A DNA stretch of 56,944 nucleotides from Oscillospiraceae bacterium (GCA_015067835.1 SVLS01000012.1:1-56944); one strand, 5' to 3'. Shown: positions 44,301-53,620, numbered from the stretch's first letter. Translations and numbers: made by a program. The notes: a model not told the origin generated them from the sequence alone.

Positions 44301-46676
44301 ATGTCTGAATTGTACGAAAAATCATTGATAAAGCTGGAACTGCCGTCCATTTTGGAGCAGTTGGCAGCCTGCGCCGGCAGCAAGGGTGGTAAAGAAGCCT
44401 GCTTGCAGCTGCGTCCTTCCTCGGATTTGGAGGAGGTTCAGCTTCGCTTGGAGCAGACAACGACAGCCGCTGATATGTGTACCAAAAAGGGCAATCCCGC
44501 TTTCAGTGATGTATCCGATGTATCCGCATCCTTAGAACGGGCGGACAGAGGCGGAAGCCTGCAATGCATTGAGCTTCTGCGTATTGCCAATGTTCTGCGG
44601 TGTACCAGAACCATTAAGAGTTATGTTTCAGAGGATGATAACTCTACGGTACTGGATTCGCTGTTTGCAGCATTGACACCCAACAAATATCTGGAAGATC
44701 GAATCTCCGGAGCGATTCTTTCCGAAGAAGAAATTGCAGACAATGCATCTACGGCTTTGGCTGACATTCGCCGCCACATGCGTATTCAGGCCGGTAAAAT
44801 CCGGGATAGCCTGCAAAAGATTATCTCTTCTCCGGCCTATTCAAAGTACCTGCGAGAACCGATTATCACCATTCGGCAGGGACGGTATGTCGTTCCGGTA
44901 AAGGCGGAATGCAAGAATGATGTACCTGGCTTGGTGCACGATGTTTCTGCAACCGGCTCTACCTATTTTGTAGAGCCAATGAGCGCTGTGGATGCAAACA
45001 ACGCTTTGCGCGAGCTGGAATTGAAGGAAAAGAAGGAAATCGAGCGGATTTTGGCTGAATTGTCTGCAGAAGCTGCTGCCCATCGGGAGGACATCAACCT
45101 CAGCTACCAAATGCTGGTACAGCTTGATCTGATTTTTGCGAAAGCAAAGCTTGCCTACAGAATGCAGGCCTGGCCACCGGTTATGAATGATTCCGGCAAA
45201 ATTGAACTGCGCAAGGCACGCCATCCCTTAATTGATAGTAAGAAGGTAGTGCCTATTTCCTTGCGTCTGGGGTCTGACTTCGATACGATGATTATCACAG
45301 GTCCCAATACGGGTGGCAAAACAGTTACCCTGAAGACGATCGGATTGCTGACCTTGATGGCAGAGTGCGGCTTGCATATTCCTGCCGGAGATGGGAGTAT
45401 TTTGTCCACCTTTGATGCCATTCTTGCTGATATTGGAGATGAACAGTCCATTACTCAAAGTCTTTCTACTTTCTCCAGCCACATGCGTACAATCGTTGAT
45501 GTGGTGGAGCAATGTGATGACCGCACCTTGGTTCTATATGATGAATTGGGTGCAGGGACGGACCCGGCAGAAGGTGCGGCTTTGGCAATCGCCTTGATTG
45601 AGTTTTCCAGAAGTATGGGCAGCCGTGTGGTGGCGACAACTCACTATGCGGAGCTAAAGCTGTATGCAATGCGCACCGCCGGTGTTATAAACGCTTCCTG
45701 CGAATTTGATGTGGAAACATTGCAGCCAACATACAAGCTGCTGATTGGCATTCCGGGAAAATCCAACGCCTTTGCAATTTCCAGAAAACTTGGGCTCCCC
45801 GAACAGATTCTGAAGGAAGCGGACAATCTCGTTGGCCAGAGTGACAAGGATTTTGAAGATGTTCTGACCCAGTTGGAGCAGCAACGGCAGCAAATGGAAT
45901 CTGCTCGCGTTGAAGCAGAGCGCCTGAAGCAGGAAACGGCTAAAATCAAAGAACAAAGCGAGGATATGCGCCGCCAGCTCCAGAAGGAAAAGGATAAAGC
46001 GATGGAAGCGGCAAGAAAAGAGGCGCAATTCATTATTGATGAGGCACGGACTGCCGCCAATCTTGCTTCTGAAGAATTGAAGGCACTTCGCAAGCAGCTT
46101 CAGGACAGTGCGGATGCTTCCAACCTGAACCAACGCCAGGCTGATGTACGCCGTGCTTTAAATGAAACAGAGGATAGAATTCGTGCAGGGCAGCCCCAAA
46201 AGATCCGTCCGCAACCGAAGCGGGATATTCTCGTGGGTGATACAGTTGAGCTTCTGAAGCTGGGTACAAAAGCCAGCGTCATTGCAATCAACAAGGATGG
46301 AACCTATCAGCTGCAGGCTGGCATCCTGAAATTGACGGCAAAGTCAGATGAGATTTATCTCCTGGAACAGGAGAATCCCTATAAAGTCAAGACGCGCCCG
46401 GCACATTCCGGCCGTGAAATGAAGGTAGATGCAACTCCCATGGAAGTGGATTTACGGGGAATGGATGCCGTGGAGGCAATATGCACCCTGGGTCTGTATT
46501 TGGACAATGCAATGCGTTCCGGTATGAAAAATGTCCGCATTATCCACGGAAAAGGCACCGGTGTTCTGCGCAATGCCGTTCATCAGGAACTGAAAAAGAA
46601 TAAGTATATCAAGACTTTCCGCCTGGGTGTCTACGGGGAAGGGGAAGATGGCGTTACCATTGCAGAATTCCGCTGA
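44301..46676 (+). CDS. mutS2: MutS2 endonuclease/ATPase
   Basis: A 791-residue protein linked to recombination suppression and rescue of collided ribosomes. Core domain: LREPIITIRQGRYVVPVKAE and HDVSATGSTYFVEP. The ATPase has GPNTGGKT at about 334-341, LYDELGAGTDPAEGAALA and ATTHYAELK. A long charged coiled coil runs about 510-620 (QLEQQRQQMESARVEAERLK...). The C-terminal Smr domain contains EVDLRGMDAVEAI and IIHGKGTGVLRNAV. Lack of the MutS mismatch-recognition domain separates it from MutS. AGGAG lies before the ATG. Confidence 0.95.
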   Translation: MSELYEKSLIKLELPSILEQLAACAGSKGGKEACLQLRPSSDLEEVQLRLEQTTTAADMCTKKGNPAFSDVSDVSASLERADRGGSLQCIELLRIANVLRCTRTIKSYVSEDDNSTVLDSLFAALTPNKYLEDRISGAILSEEEIADNASTALADIRRHMRIQAGKIRDSLQKIISSPAYSKYLREPIITIRQGRYVVPVKAECKNDVPGLVHDVSATGSTYFVEPMSAVDANNALRELELKEKKEIERILAELSAEAAAHREDINLSYQMLVQLDLIFAKAKLAYRMQAWPPVMNDSGKIELRKARHPLIDSKKVVPISLRLGSDFDTMIITGPNTGGKTVTLKTIGLLTLMAECGLHIPAGDGSILSTFDAILADIGDEQSITQSLSTFSSHMRTIVDVVEQCDDRTLVLYDELGAGTDPAEGAALAIALIEFSRSMGSRVVATTHYAELKLYAMRTAGVINASCEFDVETLQPTYKLLIGIPGKSNAFAISRKLGLPEQILKEADNLVGQSDKDFEDVLTQLEQQRQQMESARVEAERLKQETAKIKEQSEDMRRQLQKEKDKAMEAARKEAQFIIDEARTAANLASEELKALRKQLQDSADASNLNQRQADVRRALNETEDRIRAGQPQKIRPQPKRDILVGDTVELLKLGTKASVIAINKDGTYQLQAGILKLTAKSDEIYLLEQENPYKVKTRPAHSGREMKVDATPMEVDLRGMDAVEAICTLGLYLDNAMRSGMKNVRIIHGKGTGVLRNAVHQELKKNKYIKTFRLGVYGEGEDGVTIAEFR

Positions 46677-46720
46677 GGATGGAAAATTTTCACTTTAGTG
46701 AGAAAAATAGCACTTAATGG

Positions 46721-46748
46721 TTGACTTTTTGCTGTTTTTTGGTATGAT
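46721..46748 (+). promoter_or_regulatory. Promoter of the HPr-like gene
   Basis: -35 TTGACT (46721-46726), 16-base spacer, -10 TATGAT (46743-46748), 55 bases before the start codon. Confidence 0.65.
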
Positions 46749-46803
46749 AAATCTAACATTTGATTTCCCGTTGGTATCAAATAGTGAAATAGGAGTGTAA
46801 ATT

Positions 46804-47064
46804 ATGGTCAGTAAGAAAATTGTTGTGCGCTGCCAATCCGGTCTGCACAACACCCAGGCTACATACTTTGTTCAAAAGGCAAATGAGTTCGAGTGCTCCA
46901 TTTATCTGGAATCAGAAAACCGGAAAATGAATGCCAAAAGCTTGCTCGGCATTATGTCTTTGGGCATCGTTACCGGCGCAACGGTTGTCTTGTCTGCGTC
47001 CGGGCCTGATGCGGATGCTGCGGTGACCGCGTTGGAAGCCTTGCTTGCACGGGACGTATATTAA
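46804..47064 (+). CDS. HPr-family phosphocarrier with altered active-site loop
   Basis: An 86-residue HPr fold. His15 (the PEP-dependent phosphorylation site) and Ser46 (the HPr kinase site, in NAKSLLGIMSLG) are both in register with canonical HPr. However, the loop after His15 reads GLHNTQAT instead of GLHARPA(T): the conserved Arg17 is Thr and Pro18 is Gln. Arg17 stabilises phospho-His in HPr, so phosphotransfer from enzyme I may be weak or the partner different. It may act mainly through Ser46 as a Crh-like regulator (inference). TAGGAGTG precedes the ATG. It is a single gene between mutS2 and uvrC, not beside a ptsI gene. Confidence 0.85.
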   Translation: MVSKKIVVRCQSGLHNTQATYFVQKANEFECSIYLESENRKMNAKSLLGIMSLGIVTGATVVLSASGPDADAAVTALEALLARDVY

Positions 47065-47080
47065 TCGACATCGTGTTAAA

Positions 47081-47122
47081 TCCGCCTTAATGCTTGTCCG
47101 CATGCATTGAGGCGGAATTTTT
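47081..47122 (+). terminator. Terminator of the HPr-like gene
   Basis: TCCGCCTTAATGC pairs with GCATTGAGGCGGA with one wobble, followed by ATTTTT. The uvrC ribosome site TGGAGGG is just beyond it, so some readthrough into uvrC may occur. Confidence 0.8.
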
Positions 47123-47131
47123 GGAGGGAAT

Positions 47132-48958
47132 ATGACAGTCACACAGTTGAAGGATAAGGCACGAACACTGCCGCTTGCCCCAGGCGTATATATTATGCGC
47201 AATAAGGATGATAAGGTTATCTATGTGGGCAAAGCGAAAAAACTGAAAAACCGTGTGAGTCAGTATTTTCAAAATACCGCATCCCATACACCAAAGACAC
47301 GACTGATGGTAAGCAAAATTGACCATTTTGATGTGATTGTAGCAGCATCGGAATTTGAAGCATTGGTACTGGAATGCTCTCTCATCAAGCGCTATTTGCC
47401 GAAATATAACATTCTGTTGAAGGATGATAAGGGCTATCCCTATTTGCGGCTCAATATGAAGGATGCCTATCCACAAATTACAATGGTCAGCAAGCCGGAT
47501 GATGACGGGGCGGGTTACTACGGACCTTATGGCAGCCGCGGTGTAACGCAGGATGTAATGGAGGCAATTCGTGTGACGCTGAAGCTTCCGAATTGCAACC
47601 GAAAATTTCCTGCTGATTTGAGCAAGGGGCGTCCATGCCTGAATTATCATCTGAATCAATGTGCCGGCTGGTGCCAGGGGAAGTTGACCAATGAGGATTA
47701 CCGCCTGCGAATGGAACAGGCAAGGCAGCTTTTGATGGGTAATTATAAGGCAGTTGCAGCGGAAATCCGCAGCCAAATGCTGGAGGCTTCTCATGAGCTG
47801 AAATTTGAGCTGGCGGCCAACTTGCGGGACAGGCTGAACGCTGTTGAAAGCCTCAGTCAGAAGCAGCTGGTTACAGCTGGAATGCAGGCAGACACCGATG
47901 TCATCGGCTACGGAGAAACAGAAACCAAGGCCTGTTTTACAGTCTTGCATTTTTCCGGTGGAAATCTTCTCGATAAGGAATATGAAATTTTTTCTCTGCC
48001 AGATGATAGAATTGAAGCCGTCAGCAGCCTGGTTAAGCAGTTTTATATCAGCCGCGGCTTTGCCCCCAAACAGGTGTTGTTACCCTTCAAAATGGAGGAC
48101 AGTGAGCTGTTCGCACAGTTTATGCAGCAGGAGTATGGCAGAAAAACAAGGCTGCACGTTCCCCAGAGAGGAGAAAACCTGAAGCGGGTAGAGCTGGCAA
48201 GCAAAAACGCCTTGGAAGAGGCTAAGCGTTTGACAGACAAGGAAGAGCGTCTTTCCGGAACATTACAGCTCCTTGGAAAAATGCTATCCATCGCACCGCC
48301 GAAGCGGATGGAATCCTTTGATATATCCAATATATCCGGCACAGATATTGTGGCCAGTATGGTAGTATTCAAGGACGGCAAACACCACAAAAGTGACTAT
48401 AAACGCTTTAAGGTAGAGGGTTTGTCCGGTCAGGACGACTATGCTTCCATGCATCAGGTTGTGAAACGCCGTTTCCAGCACTATGTGGCAGGAGATAAGG
48501 GCTTCGATGAAAAGCCGGATTTACTGCTGATTGACGGCGGTGTTAATCACGCCAATGTTGCACTTCAGGCCTTGCAGGAGCTGAATTTGGAAATCCCTAT
48601 ATTCGGTATGGTTAAGGACGACCGCCACCGCACACGGGCGCTGGTAACCCCACGGGGGCAGGAAATCCGCATAGACAATCAACAATCGGTGTTTTCTCTC
48701 ATCGGAAACATTCAGGAGGAGACCCACCGATTCGCGATTACCTACCATCGCCAGCTTCGCAGCAAGCGCCTGCGCTATTCTGCATTGGATAATATTGCCG
48801 GAATTGGGCCAAAACGAAAACAGGAGCTTTTGAAGCAGTTCAAGTCTCTTGCAGGGATTTCACAGGCAACACTGCCGGAGCTGGAGCGCATATTGCCAAA
48901 GGATGCTGCACTGTCAGTATACCAGTATTTTCACAAGGAAGGGGAGGAGCATACTTGA
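47132..48958 (+). CDS. uvrC: Excinuclease ABC subunit C (UvrC)
   Basis: A 608-residue nucleotide-excision repair nuclease. The GIY-YIG domain begins PGVYIMRNKDDKVIYVGKAKKLKNRV. A UVR motif is at about residue 205 (MLEASHELKFELAANLRDRL). The RNase H-like 5' nuclease carries FDISNISGTDIVASMVVF, LLIDGGVNH and KDDRHRTRAL. The C-terminal helix-hairpin-helix is NIAGIGPKRKQELLKQFKSL. GGAGGG precedes the ATG. Its last 4 bases overlap the rsmD start. Confidence 0.95.
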   Translation: MTVTQLKDKARTLPLAPGVYIMRNKDDKVIYVGKAKKLKNRVSQYFQNTASHTPKTRLMVSKIDHFDVIVAASEFEALVLECSLIKRYLPKYNILLKDDKGYPYLRLNMKDAYPQITMVSKPDDDGAGYYGPYGSRGVTQDVMEAIRVTLKLPNCNRKFPADLSKGRPCLNYHLNQCAGWCQGKLTNEDYRLRMEQARQLLMGNYKAVAAEIRSQMLEASHELKFELAANLRDRLNAVESLSQKQLVTAGMQADTDVIGYGETETKACFTVLHFSGGNLLDKEYEIFSLPDDRIEAVSSLVKQFYISRGFAPKQVLLPFKMEDSELFAQFMQQEYGRKTRLHVPQRGENLKRVELASKNALEEAKRLTDKEERLSGTLQLLGKMLSIAPPKRMESFDISNISGTDIVASMVVFKDGKHHKSDYKRFKVEGLSGQDDYASMHQVVKRRFQHYVAGDKGFDEKPDLLLIDGGVNHANVALQALQELNLEIPIFGMVKDDRHRTRALVTPRGQEIRIDNQQSVFSLIGNIQEETHRFAITYHRQLRSKRLRYSALDNIAGIGPKRKQELLKQFKSLAGISQATLPELERILPKDAALSVYQYFHKEGEEHT

Positions 48959-49491
48959 GAGTGATTGCAGGAAAGGCAAAGGGAATTGTTCTGAAGACAC
49001 CGGACGGTATGCAGACACGCCCTACCGCTGATCGTGTAAAAGAAGCAATGTTCAGTATCCTTCAGTTTGAGCTCCCCGGGGCACGGGTTCTGGATTTGTT
49101 CGGCGGAACCGGGCAGTTGGGTATTGAAGCGCTCAGTAGGGGAGCAGCCAGTGCTGTTTTTGTGGACAGCGCAGAGGCTCCCTGCCGATTGATTAAAGAG
49201 AATCTGCGCCGTGCAGGCTTTGAAGGTACGGTTGTCCGCGCGGATTATCTTCAATTCCTGTCAAAATGCAGGGATTCCTTCGATATTATTCTGTTAGATC
49301 CCCCTTATGCGGAAGTTTTTTTAGAAAATTCAATAAAAAAGATATCAGAAATTGACATTTTGAAATCTAGTGGTATAATAGTTGCGGAACGACCTGTTGA
49401 AAAAGATCTCATTTTGGAAATTGAAGGTTTTTCCAGGTCAAAAGACTATAAATACGGCAAAACATTGCTGACAATTTTCCGTAAGGATTAG
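48955..49491 (+). CDS. rsmD: 16S rRNA (guanine966-N2)-methyltransferase RsmD
   Basis: A 178-residue class I SAM methyltransferase. VIAGKAKGIVLKTPDGMQTRPTADRVKEAMFSIL is the family opening; motif I is VLDLFGGTGQLGIEALSRGA and the catalytic motif IV is LDPPYAE. TTG at 48955 is the likely start, overlapping the uvrC stop (TTGA); GGGGAGGAG lies 5 bases upstream. It is followed by coaD, as in many Firmicutes. Confidence 0.93.
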   Translation: MRVIAGKAKGIVLKTPDGMQTRPTADRVKEAMFSILQFELPGARVLDLFGGTGQLGIEALSRGAASAVFVDSAEAPCRLIKENLRRAGFEGTVVRADYLQFLSKCRDSFDIILLDPPYAEVFLENSIKKISEIDILKSSGIIVAERPVEKDLILEIEGFSRSKDYKYGKTLLTIFRKD

Positions 49492-49503
49492 GGAAGTGGT
49501 TTT

Positions 49504-50007
49504 ATGAAGATTGCCATTTATCCCGGCAGTTTTGACCCCGTTACCAGCGGTCATTTGAACATCATTCGCCGTGCATCCCATATTTTCGACCGTCTGATTG
49601 TCTGCGTTATGGTCAATGGCGGGAAGAATCCCATGTTCTCCCTGGAAGAACGGGTTGAGCTGATTCGCAAGGTGACAAAGGACCTTCCCAATGTAGAGGT
49701 AGACGGGTCCAACGAGCTGCTGGCTGATTACGCCAAGCAAAAAGGCAGCTGCGTCATTGTGAAGGGTCTTCGCGCCGGATCAGACTTTGAAAATGAGTTC
49801 ACAATGGCGATGATCAATCATAAGATTAACCCGGATTTGGACACCATGTTTTTAACCGCAGAGCACGATTTTATGTATATGAGTTCCAGTACCGTCAAGG
49901 AGCTGGGTGCATATAATGTTGATCTCACTGGCTTTTTGCCGGAGGAGATCATCCCTGAATTTAAGGAGCGTATATCCACTATCCACCAAGGAGGAAATAG
50001 AAAATGA
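49504..50007 (+). CDS. coaD: Phosphopantetheine adenylyltransferase CoaD
   Basis: A 167-residue enzyme of coenzyme A synthesis that forms dephospho-CoA from 4'-phosphopantetheine and ATP. AIYPGSFDPVTSGHLNIIRRA holds the nucleotide-binding TxGH-type motif, and YMSSSTVKELGAYN is the second signature. ATG 49504 follows GGGAAGTGG. It overlaps the next gene by 4 bases. Confidence 0.96.
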   Translation: MKIAIYPGSFDPVTSGHLNIIRRASHIFDRLIVCVMVNGGKNPMFSLEERVELIRKVTKDLPNVEVDGSNELLADYAKQKGSCVIVKGLRAGSDFENEFTMAMINHKINPDLDTMFLTAEHDFMYMSSSTVKELGAYNVDLTGFLPEEIIPEFKERISTIHQGGNRK

Positions 50008-50507
50008 CAGAGCAACACATTGAAGATATCATCAGTGCCCTTTACGATATGGTTCAGGACGCACGTGCACTGCCGCTGGGTGCGGATAAGTGCATTCTGG
50101 AGCGTGACAAGGTTCTGGATATGCTGGACGAAATCATTGCCCAGCTGCCTGCTGAGCTGAAGCAGTCCCGTACCATCGTTGAGTCCCGTAACGAACTGAT
50201 TGGCCAGGCTCGCCGTGAGGCTGAGGGTATTGTCCGTCAGGCTCAGCAGAAGGCAAAGGAGCTGGTCGCTGAGGAAGCTATCTATCAGGAAGCACGCCGT
50301 CAGTGCCAGGAGATGTTCTCCAAAACCCAGGCTCGTCTTGCTGAACTGCGTAAGGCCAGCAATGATTATATGGACGATGCACTTCGCCGCACTGAGGAGG
50401 CCATCAACCAGTCTCTGACGGAGGTTCGCGATACCCGCGCCAAATTCCGTGCTTTGGCTGAATCTCAGGAAAATCGCAGCGCAGAGGCTGCTGAGACTGA
50501 GGCTTAA
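50004..50507 (+). CDS. Coiled-coil protein cotranscribed with coaD
   Basis: A 167-residue, highly charged protein predicted to be nearly all alpha-helical coiled coil (e.g. RREAEGIVRQAQQKAKELVA, ARLAELRKASNDYMDDALRR). It resembles the helical tails of DivIVA- or ATP-synthase-b-like proteins, but there is no DivIVA N-terminal motif and no membrane segment. Similar proteins follow coaD in related clostridia (from memory), with unknown function. AAGGAGG lies upstream and it overlaps coaD by 4 bases. Codon use is strongly biased, suggesting a well-expressed protein. Confidence 0.75.
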   Translation: MTEQHIEDIISALYDMVQDARALPLGADKCILERDKVLDMLDEIIAQLPAELKQSRTIVESRNELIGQARREAEGIVRQAQQKAKELVAEEAIYQEARRQCQEMFSKTQARLAELRKASNDYMDDALRRTEEAINQSLTEVRDTRAKFRALAESQENRSAEAAETEA

Positions 50508-50515
50508 ATGAGAGA

Positions 50516-50547
50516 AAAAACAGCTCAAATACTTGAGCTGTTTTTTT
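50516..50547 (+). terminator. Terminator of the uvrC-rsmD-coaD unit
   Basis: CAGCTCAA pairs with TTGAGCTG (flanked by AAAAAA and TTTTTTT), directly after the coiled-coil gene. Confidence 0.9.
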
Positions 50548-50568
50548 GCGAAGAATGGAGGAATATCT

Positions 50569-52263
50569 ATGAGCTATATGGATAAATACCACTTTTGGCG
50601 AAACGCCAACCTCTCTGAACAGGTTAACGCAGAATTAGATGCTATTTTAAATAACGATGAAGAGCTGAAAAGCCGCTTTTCCAGCGATCTGCAGTTCGGC
50701 ACTGCCGGAATGCGGGGAATTATGGGCATTGGCAGCAATCGACTGAATGTATACACGGTCCGTCGCGCTGCACAAGGAATGGCTGCTTGGCTGTCTGCAA
50801 CGAATTTACCTCAAAAAGCAGCAATTGGCTACGATTCCCGGCACAATTCCAAAGAATTTGCTGAGGTTTGCGCCGTTGCATTGGCGGAAGCAGGAATTCA
50901 TACCTGGCTTTATGACCGCCTGGCTCCCACACCGATGCTTTCTTTCGCCGTACGGGAACTGGGTTGTGGCTGCGGTATTGTAATCTCTGCCAGCCATAAT
51001 GCAGGCGCATATAACGGTATTAAATGCTATGGGCCGGACGGATGCCAGATGACGGATGAGCCTGCCGCCATCGTAACCGGCGAAATTGCGAAAATTCCTT
51101 ATTTTGTCCCGGAAAAGAAAAGCTTCTCTGCGTTCATGAAAGAGGGAATGATTTCCTATATCGGGCAGGAGCTGTGGGAAAAGTACTACGAGACCGTCCT
51201 GCGTGAAGCAGTCGAGCCTGAAATGATTGAGAAAGCCAGCTTGAACATCGTTTACACACCCCTTTGTGGCACCGGAAATGAGCCTGTTCGCACCATTTTA
51301 GGGCGTCTGGGTGTAAATATAACAGTTGTCAGCTGCCAGGAGCAGCCTGACGGCGATTTTAAAACCTGCGAGTATCCGAATCCCGAGACAGATGCCGCCC
51401 TGAATGAGAGCTACAAGGTGGCTCACAGCGCACCTTGCGATGTCATTCTCGGTACAGACCCGGATGCTGACCGTGTTGCAATCGCTGTTCCTGATGAAGG
51501 CGGATTCAAAAAGCTGTCCGGAAATGAATTAGGCTGCCTGCTTTTGGACTATATTTTGAAGGCAAGAACAGCGCGACAGGATATTCCTGCTGGCGCTGAG
51601 GCAGTTCGTTCTATCGTTTCTTCGCCTCTGGCAGACAGAATTGCCCATCACTATGGCATTGAAATGAAGGCTGTTCTCACTGGCTTCAAGTACATTGGCG
51701 GTGAAATCCTTGCCTTGGAGGAAGCAGGGGAGGAGGAGCGTTTCCTCTTTGGCTTTGAAGAAAGCTGTGGCTATCTGAAGGGCACTTACGCAAGAGATAA
51801 GGATGCTGTTGTGGCATCTATGCTCGTGTGCGAAATGGCTGCTTCCCTGAAGCTCCAGGGAAAGACGATTTTGGATGCGCTGCAGGAGCTATATCAAACC
51901 TACGGCTACTATCTTTCTTATGTCCAGAGTATCGAGCTGACTGGTGCGGACGCTATGGAAAAGGCGGCAAAGATGATGGCAGATCTTCGTGAGAAGGTGC
52001 CTCAAAGCATTGGCGGTGCAGCCGTAAGCGTTGTAAATGATTATCAAAGCCGCGTTTCCAAAAATCTGTCAACCGGCGAAGAGTCGCCCATTCTGCTCCC
52101 GAAATCAAATGTTTTGGAGTTGGTCTTGGGTGAAGAGGGAAGCGTGATTGCTCGTCCGTCCGGAACAGAACCGAAGGTAAAATTCTATTACACCGCTGTG
52201 GGCAGAGATGATAAGGCCGCAAAGGCTCGCCTTGACGCAATGGTTTCGCAAATGTCACGATAA
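50569..52263 (+). CDS. Phosphohexomutase (phosphoglucomutase/phosphomannomutase)
   Basis: A 564-residue enzyme of the alpha-D-phosphohexomutase family that interconverts sugar 1- and 6-phosphates. The phosphoserine is S142 in GIVISASHNAGAYNGIK. The metal loop is GTDPDADRVAIAV, the sugar-recognition loop GFEESCGYLKGTYARDKDA and the phosphate-binding loop RPSGTEPKVKFYY. The length and the early FGTAGMRGIMGIGSNRLN match the long Firmicutes PgcA type. ATG 50569 follows TGGAGGAAT. It is monocistronic, between two terminators. Confidence 0.93.
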   Translation: MSYMDKYHFWRNANLSEQVNAELDAILNNDEELKSRFSSDLQFGTAGMRGIMGIGSNRLNVYTVRRAAQGMAAWLSATNLPQKAAIGYDSRHNSKEFAEVCAVALAEAGIHTWLYDRLAPTPMLSFAVRELGCGCGIVISASHNAGAYNGIKCYGPDGCQMTDEPAAIVTGEIAKIPYFVPEKKSFSAFMKEGMISYIGQELWEKYYETVLREAVEPEMIEKASLNIVYTPLCGTGNEPVRTILGRLGVNITVVSCQEQPDGDFKTCEYPNPETDAALNESYKVAHSAPCDVILGTDPDADRVAIAVPDEGGFKKLSGNELGCLLLDYILKARTARQDIPAGAEAVRSIVSSPLADRIAHHYGIEMKAVLTGFKYIGGEILALEEAGEEERFLFGFEESCGYLKGTYARDKDAVVASMLVCEMAASLKLQGKTILDALQELYQTYGYYLSYVQSIELTGADAMEKAAKMMADLREKVPQSIGGAAVSVVNDYQSRVSKNLSTGEESPILLPKSNVLELVLGEEGSVIARPSGTEPKVKFYYTAVGRDDKAAKARLDAMVSQMSR

Positions 52264-52273
52264 AAAAGTGGAT

Positions 52274-52312
52274 AGAACCGGAGTTGCACCAGCTTCTCCG
52301 GTTCTTTTTATT
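52274..52312 (+). terminator. Terminator of the phosphohexomutase gene
   Basis: AGAACCGGAG pairs with CTCCGGTTCT, followed by TTTTATTT. Confidence 0.9.
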
Positions 52313-52349
52313 TCCAGCGCAGAATACCCTCTACCAAGGAGGAGATGTT

Positions 52350-52772
52350 ATGGCTTCAAAATTTAAACGAAACGGACGTGCCTTGAGTATTCCTGCCGGT
52401 CTTGGAATTGGCTTGCTGATAAGCTTGGTGCTGACTTTTGCCGGTGCTGCCGCCCTATCCCATCTGATTGGCACGGAGAAAGTAGGGGAGGGGGCAATGG
52501 GATACGGAATTATGATTATTCTGGCAATAGCCTCCGCCATGGGTGCGTGGGGTGCAACCTCTTTTATAAAAAAAATGTATCTGCAGATTTCTCTGATGGC
52601 CGGCGGATGCTACTATCTGGCACTATTGGCGATTACAGCGTTGTTCTTTGGCGGGCAATATCAGGGAATGGGTGTTACTGCGATCATCGTTGTGATATCC
52701 TGCCTCGTGGTAGCCTTCATTCCCCGAAAAAATGGCAATCCTTTTAAGATGAGAAAAAAAGCCTATCGTTAA
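52350..52772 (+). CDS. TIGR04086-family membrane protein
   Basis: A 140-residue protein with four hydrophobic helices (about 16-38, 51-69, 79-95, 101-122) and a basic tail. The layout and the SIPAGLGIGLLISLVLTFAGAA opening fit the TIGR04086/YrzE family of small Firmicutes membrane proteins, function unknown. AAGGAGGAG lies 6 bases before ATG 52350, which is a better start than the upstream one in the same frame. It is a single gene with its own terminator. Confidence 0.75.
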   Translation: MASKFKRNGRALSIPAGLGIGLLISLVLTFAGAAALSHLIGTEKVGEGAMGYGIMIILAIASAMGAWGATSFIKKMYLQISLMAGGCYYLALLAITALFFGGQYQGMGVTAIIVVISCLVVAFIPRKNGNPFKMRKKAYR

Positions 52773-52785
52773 GTTGTACAAATTT

Positions 52786-52825
52786 TTCATACAGGTAAAT
52801 TAAATTTACCTGTATGAAGCTTTTT
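52786..52825 (+). terminator. Terminator after the TIGR04086 gene
   Basis: TTCATACAGGTAAATT pairs with AATTTACCTGTATGAA (about 15 bases), followed by GCTTTTT. Confidence 0.92.
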
Positions 52826-53000
52826 GCAGGACTTCTTGCAAAATCAACATTTTGTGGTTCAAATTCCGGAGCTTCACAATATCTGCGGATTTTAAATAAA
52901 AATCCAAAATTCTTTATTTCCCGGTTAAAAAAGTTAACATAACTGTGTTTACATAAAAATGTGCATAATTTACAAAAATCGTAAAAATAACCAAAAACCC
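52826..53000. other. AT-rich intergenic spacer without gene
   Basis: Part of a 329-base gap. I see no open frame with a ribosome site, no repeat and no RNA fold; the region is A/T-rich with runs such as AAAAATCCAAAATT. It may hold regulatory sites for the downstream xerD unit. Confidence 0.5.
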
Positions 53001-53029
53001 TTGCATTTTATTCAGAATTGGAGTATAGT
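53001..53029 (+). promoter_or_regulatory. Promoter of the membrane protein-xerD unit
   Basis: -35 TTGCAT (53001-53006), 17-base spacer, -10 TATAGT (53024-53029), about 70 bases before the first gene. Confidence 0.65.
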
Positions 53030-53101
53030 ATGTATGCAAAACATATATTGCCCGTTTCTGCGCCTTTTAACTTCTCTTTATTTTAAGAAGGGGCGCGAAG
53101 T

Positions 53102-53620
53102 ATGTTGACCTCATTTTCGTCGAAGCGACTTTTGCAAGAACGCAACCACAGCTGGTGCGTGTACGCTCTTTGTGCTGTCACGGGCGCAGGTCTGGGCGTT
53201 TATACTGCAGCCTCATTTGGGCAGCCATTTATTCTTATGATGCGCACGGCTCTTTCCAGTCCTGTGTCGATCGTCGGCTCCATCGTCGCTGTATTTCTCC
53301 CTTACTTTATTTCTTTGATCGCAATCCTGACCGGCAGCTCATTTCTAAAGAGATTGGTCTGCTGGCTGATGATATTTCGTTATACTTCTACTGCATGGTG
53401 TATCGCCCAGTGCTTCGGAACTGCCGGATGGCTGATTCGGGTGTTGGCGCAATTACCGGATATGATTCTCATACCAGTATTAGTGTGGCTTACCATTCAG
53501 CACAATTACAGGTTTCGTAAAAGCATCATTTTGGCTTGTTTTACAGTCTGTTTGTTGCTGATTACATTAATTCAATGCTATTTCGTGTCGCCTTATTTGA
53601 CGATGCTGTTAAATACTTAA
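53102..53620 (+). CDS. Hypothetical polytopic membrane protein upstream of xerD
   Basis: A 172-residue protein with about five hydrophobic segments (around 20-40, 56-77, 82-98, 106-130, 140-163). I do not recognise the family. In Bacillus the sporulation gene spoIIM lies upstream of xerD, and SpoIIM is also a small polytopic protein, but I see no diagnostic DUF95 motif, so this is only a positional hint. AAGGGGCGCG is the only upstream purine-rich site. It is separated from xerD by 24 bases and probably cotranscribed. Confidence 0.65.
   Translation: MLTSFSSKRLLQERNHSWCVYALCAVTGAGLGVYTAASFGQPFILMMRTALSSPVSIVGSIVAVFLPYFISLIAILTGSSFLKRLVCWLMIFRYTSTAWCIAQCFGTAGWLIRVLAQLPDMILIPVLVWLTIQHNYRFRKSIILACFTVCLLLITLIQCYFVSPYLTMLLNT

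Noticed and set aside
53102..53620. Membrane protein before xerD as SpoIIM
   Set aside because: Position is suggestive, but I see no family motif and could not support the assignment from sequence alone.
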